Of a stretch of 29,031 bases of DNA, positions 23,275 through 29,031 are shown one piece after another. The position numbers were made by a program, and so were the translations under genes. Below the pieces are notes generated by a model, which saw only the letters and a program-made list of their open reading frames with translations, had not been told where the DNA came from and searched no databases. How positions within the stretch are numbered: the first letter of the stretch is position 1; each line of letters starts with the position of its first letter. The stretch is from positions 499-29,529 of the forward strand of contig DLGG01000089.1 in the NCBI GenBank assembly GCA_002482565.1, written 5' to 3'. This DNA is from Solidesulfovibrio magneticus. Its GTDB lineage: Bacteria > Desulfobacterota > Desulfovibrionia > Desulfovibrionales > Desulfovibrionaceae.

Positions 23275-24990
23275 ATGGAATCGCATGACATCGTCATCGT
23301 CGGCTCGGGCGGAGCCGGACTGCGGGCGGCCGTGGGCGCTTTGCAGACCAACCCGGGCCTGGACATCCTGGTCGTCACCAAGACCATGCCCACCCGTTCG
23401 GCCACGTGCATGGCCGAAGGCGGCATCAACGGCGTGCTGGATTTTCCCGGCCAGGAGGATTCGCTCGACGCGCACAGCTTCGACACCATCAAGGGCAGCG
23501 ACTACCTGGGCGACCAGGACGCCATCGAGTTCTTCGTGCAAAAGGCCTCCGAGGCCGTGCGCGAGACCGATTTCTGGGGCACGCCCTACAGCCGCGAGGG
23601 CGACGGCCGTGTGGCCTGCCGCCTGATGGGCGGTCACAAGTACGCCCGCACCAATTTCTCCGCCGACAAGACCGGACACATCCTGCTGCATTCCAATTTC
23701 GACTACGCGCTCAAGTGCGGCGTGCGTTTCCGCATCAACTCCCAGCTCCTGGACGTGGCCGTTACGGACGGCGTGTGCCGGGGCGTGGTGGTGCGCGACA
23801 CCAATACCGGCGCAGTGACGCCCCTCCGCGCCAGGGCCGTGGTCCTGGCCACGGGCGGCTACACGCGCATGTTCTGGGCGCGCACGAGCACGCCCTACAT
23901 CGCCACGGGCGACGGCGTGGGCGTGGCGCTGCGCGCCGGGGTGGCGTTCAAGGACCCGGAAATGGTCCAGTTCCACCCCACGGGCGTGGCCAACGGCGGC
24001 GTGCTGATCACCGAGGCCGCGCGCGGCGAGGGCGGCTATCTGGTCAACAAGAACGGGGAACGCTTCATGGCCCGCTACGCCCCGGACCGCATGGAGCTCG
24101 CCCCGCGCGACATCACCGCCCGGGCCATCGAGACCGAGATCATCGAGGGCCGGGGCTACGGCGAGGGCCTGGGCGCGCACGTATTGCTCGACCTGCGCCA
24201 CCTCGGCCGCGAGCGCATCCTGGAGCGGCTGCCCCAGATCCGCCACGTCGGCCTGCTGTTCGAGAACCTCGATCTCGTGGAACGGCCCATTCCCGTGCGC
24301 CCCACGGCCCACTACTCCATGGGCGGCATCGACGTGGTGGACCACGAGCACATGAAAACGACCGTGCCCGGGCTTTTCGCCGCGGGCGAGTGCTCCTGCG
24401 TCTCCATCCACGGCGCCAACCGCCTGGGCGGCAATTCCCTGGCCGACGCCATGGTCACGGGCAAACAGGCCGGCATCGGCGCGGCCTGCTCCATCCCGAC
24501 CGCCGCGTTCGGCGGCGACGCCGCCCTGGAGACGCTCGCCGCGTCCTGGCGCGAGCACTTCCGCGAGACCACCTCCCGCAAGGGCGACGGAGCCACCGCG
24601 CCGGAGCTGCGCGAGAAGCTGGCCGCCGTGCTCTGGGAGGGCATGGGCATCTTCCGCACCGAGGAAAAGCTCGCCGGGGCGCTCGACGCCGTGGTCGGCC
24701 TGCAAAAGGAGTTCGAGACCGCGGTGGTCGGCAACGCCAATCCGGTCTGCAACACGGCCTACGCCCACTTTCTGGAGGTGGGAAACCTCCTCTCCCTGGC
24801 CCGGTGCTCCCTGGTCGCGGCCAAGGCGCGCCACGAGTCGCGCGGCGCGCACACCCGCGAGGACTACCCCGCGCGCGACGACGCCGCCTTCCTCAAACAC
24901 AGCCTCGTCACCGTGTCCGGCGGCGACTACCGCCTGGACTACCGACCGGTGACCGTCACCCGGCACCAACCGCAGGAGCGCAAGTACTGA
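23275..24990 (+). CDS. frdA: Fumarate reductase / succinate dehydrogenase flavoprotein, lacking the FAD-linking His
   Basis: The 571-residue flavoprotein interconverts fumarate and succinate. The FAD-binding motif GSGGAG is at 10-15. Catalytic residues by alignment are His234 (FHPTG), Arg250 or Arg278 (EAARGEGG, APRD), His346 (AHYSMGG) and Arg383 (GANRLGGNSLAD). The usual covalent-FAD motif R-S-H-T is R-S-A-T here (41-44), so FAD is probably bound non-covalently. Engineered loss of this His in E. coli fumarate reductase kept fumarate reduction but abolished succinate oxidation, from memory. No Tat or Sec signal is present, so the enzyme is cytoplasmic. AGAGGA lies just before the ATG at 23275. 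Next come the iron-sulfur and CCG subunit genes, together resembling thiol:fumarate reductase or type E complexes. Confidence 0.93.
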   Translation: MESHDIVIVGSGGAGLRAAVGALQTNPGLDILVVTKTMPTRSATCMAEGGINGVLDFPGQEDSLDAHSFDTIKGSDYLGDQDAIEFFVQKASEAVRETDFWGTPYSREGDGRVACRLMGGHKYARTNFSADKTGHILLHSNFDYALKCGVRFRINSQLLDVAVTDGVCRGVVVRDTNTGAVTPLRARAVVLATGGYTRMFWARTSTPYIATGDGVGVALRAGVAFKDPEMVQFHPTGVANGGVLITEAARGEGGYLVNKNGERFMARYAPDRMELAPRDITARAIETEIIEGRGYGEGLGAHVLLDLRHLGRERILERLPQIRHVGLLFENLDLVERPIPVRPTAHYSMGGIDVVDHEHMKTTVPGLFAAGECSCVSIHGANRLGGNSLADAMVTGKQAGIGAACSIPTAAFGGDAALETLAASWREHFRETTSRKGDGATAPELREKLAAVLWEGMGIFRTEEKLAGALDAVVGLQKEFETAVVGNANPVCNTAYAHFLEVGNLLSLARCSLVAAKARHESRGAHTREDYPARDDAAFLKHSLVTVSGGDYRLDYRPVTVTRHQPQERKY

Positions 24991-24991
24991 T

Positions 24992-25963
24992 ATGGACACC
25001 CTCACGTTTCTCATCGACCGTTTCGACGGCACGGATTCCTGGCGGCAGCGTTACGAGATTCCCTACAAGCCCGGCATGACGGTCCTGGCCTGTCTGATTC
25101 ACATCAAGGAACGCCTGGACCCCACGCTCAACTTCACGGCCTCCTGCCGCAGCGCCATCTGCGGGGCCTGCGCCGTGCGGGTCAACGGCCATGCGCTCCT
25201 CGCCTGCGACACCATGGTCGACAACCTGCTGCGGATCTGGGGCGAGGGCGCGCTTGGCGTGAGCCCGCTCGGCAACGCCAGGGTGGTCAGCGACCTCGTG
25301 GTCGCCTGGGAGGAGAAGGTCGAGCGGTTGCGCCTGGCCAGGCCAGGGCTTGACGCCAAGCCGGAGTTTTCCGCGCAGAAGGGCTGCCGGCAGGCCCCTG
25401 CGGACATGCAGGCCATCGCCAGGCAATGGGACTGCATCCTGTGCGGCAGCTGCGCCTCGGAGTGCAACAAGCTGACAGACTCCGAAAAGGACTTCCTCGA
25501 GCCCTTCATCTTCACCCACGCCGCCCGCTACGCCGGGGATTCGCGCAGCGCCGTGCCCATGCGCCACGTCGAGGCCATGCTCGAGCACGGCCTGTGGAAA
25601 TGCGTCCATTGCATGGAATGCGTGACCAAATGCCCCAAGCACATCCGTCCCGGCGAGGACATCGCGGCCATGCGGCACATGGCCGTGGAGGCGGGCCATA
25701 CCGACGGCCCCGGCCCGCGCCATGCCGAGGCCTTCCGCACGGACCTCGGCGCGACCGGACGGCTCAACGAGGTCAAGCTCGTGCCCCGCACCGAGGGCCT
25801 GGTCAGCGCCGCCACCAAGCACCTGCCCTTCACCTTGCGCATGTTCGCAAAGGGCAAGCTCGGCGTCGTGGAAGCGGCCCGGCTGTTCATGGCCGACAAT
25901 CCCCCTGTGGAAAACATCGACGGCCTGCGCAAGGTTCTCGCCGCCGAGAGGAGCCCGTCATGA
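24992..25963 (+). CDS. frdB: Fumarate reductase / succinate dehydrogenase iron-sulfur subunit
   Basis: The 323-residue subunit carries electrons between flavoprotein and partner. The [2Fe-2S] ligands are C52, C57, C60 and C72. The first [4Fe-4S] site is C148/C151/C154/C158. The second ferredoxin-like site is C204/C207/C210/C214 (CVHCMECVTKCPKH); classical enzymes lack the second Cys here and hold a [3Fe-4S] cluster, so a second [4Fe-4S] is predicted. The protein is about 70-80 residues longer than E. coli FrdB, with a C-terminal extension after 225 that may contact the CCG subunit. The ATG is one base past the flavoprotein TGA, and its stop overlaps the next gene (ATGA). AGGAG sits about 13 bases upstream, so coupling probably drives initiation. 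Confidence 0.94.
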   Translation: MDTLTFLIDRFDGTDSWRQRYEIPYKPGMTVLACLIHIKERLDPTLNFTASCRSAICGACAVRVNGHALLACDTMVDNLLRIWGEGALGVSPLGNARVVSDLVVAWEEKVERLRLARPGLDAKPEFSAQKGCRQAPADMQAIARQWDCILCGSCASECNKLTDSEKDFLEPFIFTHAARYAGDSRSAVPMRHVEAMLEHGLWKCVHCMECVTKCPKHIRPGEDIAAMRHMAVEAGHTDGPGPRHAEAFRTDLGATGRLNEVKLVPRTEGLVSAATKHLPFTLRMFAKGKLGVVEAARLFMADNPPVENIDGLRKVLAAERSPS

Positions 25964-26832
25964 AGTATGCGTTTTTCCCAGGCTGCGTCCTCCACGCCGC
26001 CGCCAAGGAAGCCCTGTCGTCCACCCTGGCCGTGGCCGAAAAGCTCGGCATGGAGCTTGTGGAAATCCCCGGCTGGTCCTGCTGCGGGGCGAGCCACGTG
26101 CAGGACGTCGATCCCGAGGCGGCGCTTGTCGCCAACGCCCGCAACCTGGCCCTTGCCGAGAACATGGGCCTGCCCGTCGTCACCGCGTGCAGCACCTGCG
26201 CGCTCATGCTGCGCCAGGCCCGGGCCACGCTGCTGGCCGGAGCCATGGGCCGGGCCAACGCGCGCCTGGCCGAGATCGGCCTGCGTTTCACGGGCGCCTC
26301 GGAAGTGGTCCATTTCCTCTGGCTTCTGGCCGACGCCAGCGAGCAGTGGACGCGCAAGGTCGAGAGGCCCCTGGACCACCTGCGCGTGGCTCCCTTCTAC
26401 GGTTGCCATACCGTGCGCCCGCCGGAGATCATGGGCTACGAGAGCCACCTCAATCCCCAGAGCCTGGAGCGGATCATCCGCGCCTGCGGGGCGACCCCCG
26501 TGGCCATCCCGGAGCGGCTGCGCTGCTGCGGCTTCCACGCCGTGTTCCCGGCCGAGCACACGGCCATGCGCATGACCGCCTCCGCCGTGACCAGCGCGGC
26601 CAGGGCCGGGGCCGATTGCCTGCTCACCCCGTGCCCGCTTTGCCACATGCAGCTCGACATGTACCAGCCCGACGCCCTGTCCGCGGCCTGCGGCGAGACG
26701 CCCGTGCCCGTGCTGCACCTGGTGCAGCTGGTGGGGCAGGCCCTGGGCCTTACGGCCAAGACCATGGGGCTTGGCCGGCATATCGTGGACGCCAGGCCCG
26801 TGCTCAAGGCGGCGGCAGGTTCCTGCGGCTAG
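25960..26832 (+). CDS. CCG-domain subunit (HdrB / SdhE / TfrB C-terminal type)
   Basis: The 290-residue soluble protein has two cysteine-rich CCG domains: C9, C41-C42-G43, C77 and C80; then C149, C189-C190-G191, C225 and C228. This pattern binds special [4Fe-4S] clusters in HdrB (heterodisulfide reductase), in the C-terminal half of thiol:fumarate reductase TfrB and in SdhE/MfrE of type E complexes. No transmembrane helix is seen, and no SdhC/D-type cytochrome b gene is present. It could connect the reductase to a thiol/disulfide couple or to menaquinol through a peripheral contact. ATGA overlap with frdB and AGGAG seven bases before the ATG support co-translation. Last metabolic gene of the operon. 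Confidence 0.92.
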   Translation: MKYAFFPGCVLHAAAKEALSSTLAVAEKLGMELVEIPGWSCCGASHVQDVDPEAALVANARNLALAENMGLPVVTACSTCALMLRQARATLLAGAMGRANARLAEIGLRFTGASEVVHFLWLLADASEQWTRKVERPLDHLRVAPFYGCHTVRPPEIMGYESHLNPQSLERIIRACGATPVAIPERLRCCGFHAVFPAEHTAMRMTASAVTSAARAGADCLLTPCPLCHMQLDMYQPDALSAACGETPVPVLHLVQLVGQALGLTAKTMGLGRHIVDARPVLKAAAGSCG

Positions 26833-26840
26833 GCGGGTAG

Positions 26841-26876
26841 GGGGGCGGCCGCCGGGTCGCCCCCTTCCCGGCGGCC
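26841..26876 (+). terminator. Two mutually exclusive hairpins after the CCG subunit gene
   Basis: GGCCGCCGGG (26847-26856) pairs over 10 bases with 26867-26876. Alternatively GGGGGCG (26841-26847) pairs with CGCCCCC (26858-26864). No T-run follows. The structure may partly end the operon transcript before the chemoreceptor gene 40 bases later. Confidence 0.45.
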
Positions 26877-26916
26877 CGCGCCTTTGCGAGGTCTTTCCAA
26901 CGCAGCGAGGCGAACC

Positions 26917-29031
26917 ATGAGACGTTCCATCCGCGTCAGGCTCATCTGCGGCGTCGTCGCCATCATCACCCTGCCGCTTCTGTGCATCTTCGGCATCATC
27001 GCCAGCAATATCGTCGATCTGTCCCACGACAACTACATCGCCGTCTCCCGTACCGAGCTTACGCGCACGAGCCGGGCCGTCGAAATGTTCCTGGACGAGG
27101 CCAAGGCCAACATGGACCACCTGGCCGCGTATCCGGAGTTGCGCGAGACCGACGCGGGCCTCACCGACTTTTTGCAGGCCAGGGACAAGGTGAAGACCGT
27201 GCCGCGCGAGGACGACGTCCTGGGCAAGCGCCTGCGCGCCTGGTGCGTCCAGCTGCAAAAATCCCATCCCGACTACCGCAAGGTCTACCTTGGCACGCGC
27301 TACGGCGGGTTCGTGAGCAGCTCCGACGCGCCGCGAAGCGCCTACGATCCCCGCGTGCGCGCCTGGTACAAGGACGCCGCCGCCCGGCCCGGGACGGCCG
27401 TGGTCTCCTCGCCCTTCCGCTCCACGGACGGCCAGGCCACCATCAGCGCGGCCAGGGCCTTCACCGACACAACCGGCAAAGTGCTCGGCGTGGTTTCGGC
27501 CGACATCTCCCTGTCCGTGATCACCGACATGGTGGCGGCCATCCGCCCGGGCAAGACCGGCTTCGTGGTCGTTGCCGAAAAGGGCGGCGTGGTCATCGCC
27601 GACACCGCGCATCCGCAGGCGAGCCTCAAGCCCCTGGCCGAACTCGGCGAGCCCGCCCTGGCGTCGCTTTTTTCCGGGCCGGCCGGAGAGGTCGCGCTGA
27701 CGCTTGCCGGCAAGGACTACGTGGCCGAAGTTTACGACGCGCCGGGCAACGGCTGGCGTTACGTCACCTGCATCGAGAAGTGGGAGCTCCTGGAGCCGGC
27801 GCGCAGGACCGTGACCTCCATCGCCTGGGTCTCCCTTGCAAGTCTTGTTCTTATCATCGGCGCGCTGTGGGTGTTCATGGACCGCTCCGTGATCCGGCCG
27901 CTTTCCCGTGTCGGCGGATTTCTTCGGGCCATGGGCTCGGGCGAGTACGGCACTCGCCTGGAGAACCCGCATCGCCGCGACGAGATCGCCGCCATGTTCG
28001 CTGCCCTCAATGCCATGGCCGCGCGCCTGGGCGAAACCATCGACGACGTGCGCGCCAAGAGCCGTGAGGCCGAGGAAAAGGCCCTGGCCTGCCAGGCGGC
28101 CACGGACAAGGCCGAGGAAGCCTCGCGCCAGGCCCTGATCGCACGGGAGGAAGGCATGCTCCAGGCGGCCGGCAGTCTGGAGGAGGTCGTTTCCGTGGTG
28201 TCCGCGGCCACGCAGTCCCTGACGTCGCAAGTCGATCTGGCCAGCCGTGGCGCGGCGGCCCAGGCCCTGCGCGCCGGGGAGACGGCCTCGGCCATGACCG
28301 AGATGAACGCCACCGTGCTCGAAGTCGCGCGCAACGCGTCCGAAGCCGCCGCCACATCCGCCCAGGCCCGCGAGAAGGCCGAGGCGGGGCGCGCGACCAT
28401 GGCCCGCGTGGCCACGGCCATGGAGCGGGTGCGCAGCGATGCCCAGGCTTCCCGGGAGCGCATGGCCGCCCTCGGCAGGGAGGCGGAAAACATCGGCCAT
28501 ATCCTCGGCATCATCTCGGACATCGCCGACCAGACCAACCTGCTTGCGCTCAACGCCGCCATCGAGGCCGCGCGTGCCGGCGAGGCGGGGCGCGGCTTCG
28601 CCGTGGTCGCCGACGAGGTCAGGAAGCTCGCCGAAAAGACCATGCACGCCACCAAGGAAGTGGGCGAGGCCACGCGCGGCATCACGGACGGTACGCGGGG
28701 CAACGTCGCGGCCGTGGACAGCGCCGCCGTTGCCATCGAACAGACAGCCAGCCTTGCCGGCGAGGCCGGCGAGGCGCTGCAACGCATCGTGACCCTGGTC
28801 GACGCCACCGCGGACCAGGTCCGCTCCATCGCCACGGCTTCGGAACAACAATCCGCCACGAGTGACGAAATCAACCGCACCATCGGGGAAATCAGCGTCA
28901 TCTCCTCGGAAACCGCCGTGGCCATGGAGCAGTCCTCCGAAGCGGTCAAGGTGCTGGCGCGGCAGGTGGACGCGCTCTCGGCCCTGATCGACGAGATGCA
29001 GGGCGCAGGGCGCGCCGCGTCCGCCGTGCCC
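26917..29031 (+). CDS. Methyl-accepting chemotaxis protein with periplasmic Cache domain (cut by right edge)
   Basis: The frame is open from the ATG at 26917 for 705 codons to the window end, with no stop seen. Order: TM1 (about 9-31), a double-Cache-type periplasmic sensor (about 35-290, with RVRAWYKDAAARPG, VVSSPFRSTDG and VVSADISLSVI), TM2 (about 300-321), HAMP (about 322-375) and the cytoplasmic signalling helix. The tip is strongly conserved: DQTNLLALNAAIEAARAGE then GRGFAVVADEVRKLAEKT (about 538-575), the CheW/CheA contact. GCGAGG is six bases before the start. Cache chemoreceptors often sense small organic acids or amino acids. The position behind a dicarboxylate operon makes a C4-acid ligand plausible but unproven. 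Confidence 0.93.
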   Translation, partial: MRRSIRVRLICGVVAIITLPLLCIFGIIASNIVDLSHDNYIAVSRTELTRTSRAVEMFLDEAKANMDHLAAYPELRETDAGLTDFLQARDKVKTVPREDDVLGKRLRAWCVQLQKSHPDYRKVYLGTRYGGFVSSSDAPRSAYDPRVRAWYKDAAARPGTAVVSSPFRSTDGQATISAARAFTDTTGKVLGVVSADISLSVITDMVAAIRPGKTGFVVVAEKGGVVIADTAHPQASLKPLAELGEPALASLFSGPAGEVALTLAGKDYVAEVYDAPGNGWRYVTCIEKWELLEPARRTVTSIAWVSLASLVLIIGALWVFMDRSVIRPLSRVGGFLRAMGSGEYGTRLENPHRRDEIAAMFAALNAMAARLGETIDDVRAKSREAEEKALACQAATDKAEEASRQALIAREEGMLQAAGSLEEVVSVVSAATQSLTSQVDLASRGAAAQALRAGETASAMTEMNATVLEVARNASEAAATSAQAREKAEAGRATMARVATAMERVRSDAQASRERMAALGREAENIGHILGIISDIADQTNLLALNAAIEAARAGEAGRGFAVVADEVRKLAEKTMHATKEVGEATRGITDGTRGNVAAVDSAAVAIEQTASLAGEAGEALQRIVTLVDATADQVRSIATASEQQSATSDEINRTIGEISVISSETAVAMEQSSEAVKVLARQVDALSALIDEMQGAGRAASAVP

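Noticed and set aside
23275..26832. Periplasmic methylmenaquinol:fumarate reductase (MfrABE)
   Set aside because: The flavoprotein has no Tat or Sec signal peptide, so a periplasmic enzyme is unlikely.
25528..28851. Very long minus-strand open frame (about 1100 codons) opposite frdB, the CCG gene and the chemoreceptor
   Set aside because: It lies antisense to clearly conserved genes, is rich in Gly/His/Arg/Pro as expected from GC-rich complement, and has no recognisable domain.
1..29031. CRISPR arrays, tRNA or rRNA genes, insertion sequences, attachment sites
   Set aside because: No regularly spaced direct repeats, cloverleaf-like segments, transposase or integrase genes were seen on either strand.

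Overview
The window is a dense, GC-rich bacterial chromosome segment (roughly two thirds G+C by eye) with AAGGAG-type ribosome binding sites and many overlapping genes. Gene families and codon style fit a Desulfovibrionaceae sulfate reducer, most like the Desulfovibrio/Solidesulfovibrio group. That assignment is inferred from gene content; no rRNA or other taxonomic marker is present. I see no tRNA, CRISPR array, insertion sequence or prophage.

Left part (1-8.9 kb) is mostly housekeeping. It holds the 5' end of a class II photolyase, mazG overlapping a cvpA with a long Lys/Pro/Glu/Ala tail, and a ClpX-like AAA+ ATPase that lacks the usual accessory parts. The ATPase converges on ribD, which overlaps a dCMP deaminase gene. 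Next come a small membrane-anchored protein, a DASS (SLC13) carboxylate transporter, a divergent lambda-CII-type regulator, a 69-residue zinc-ribbon-like protein and an EVE-domain protein.

Middle part (9.1-15.2 kb) is signalling. A secreted PhnD-type binding protein overlaps a membrane PAS-GGDEF-EAL protein, with no ABC transporter genes beside it. A triple-PAS hybrid histidine kinase follows.

Right part (15.4-29.0 kb) reads as one C4-dicarboxylate sensing, uptake and fumarate/succinate module. A sensor kinase with an SBP_bac_3-type periplasmic domain overlaps an NtrC-type response regulator (GAYTGA loop, Fis-type helix-turn-helix). The next 326 bases hold three related inverted repeats, a near-consensus sigma-54 promoter and a 13-bp leader hairpin. 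Downstream in one direction are a DASS transporter, two-subunit class I fumarase, DctA, a fumarate reductase/succinate dehydrogenase flavoprotein, an iron-sulfur subunit, a two-CCG HdrB/SdhE-like subunit and a Cache-domain chemoreceptor that runs off the right edge.

The reductase is unusual in three ways readable in the sequence. The flavoprotein has Ala where the FAD-linking His normally sits. The iron-sulfur subunit has a fourth Cys in the usual [3Fe-4S] motif. The third subunit is a CCG protein with no membrane anchor. Together these point to a soluble or peripheral, thiol:fumarate reductase-like (type E) enzyme rather than a classical quinone-linked complex.
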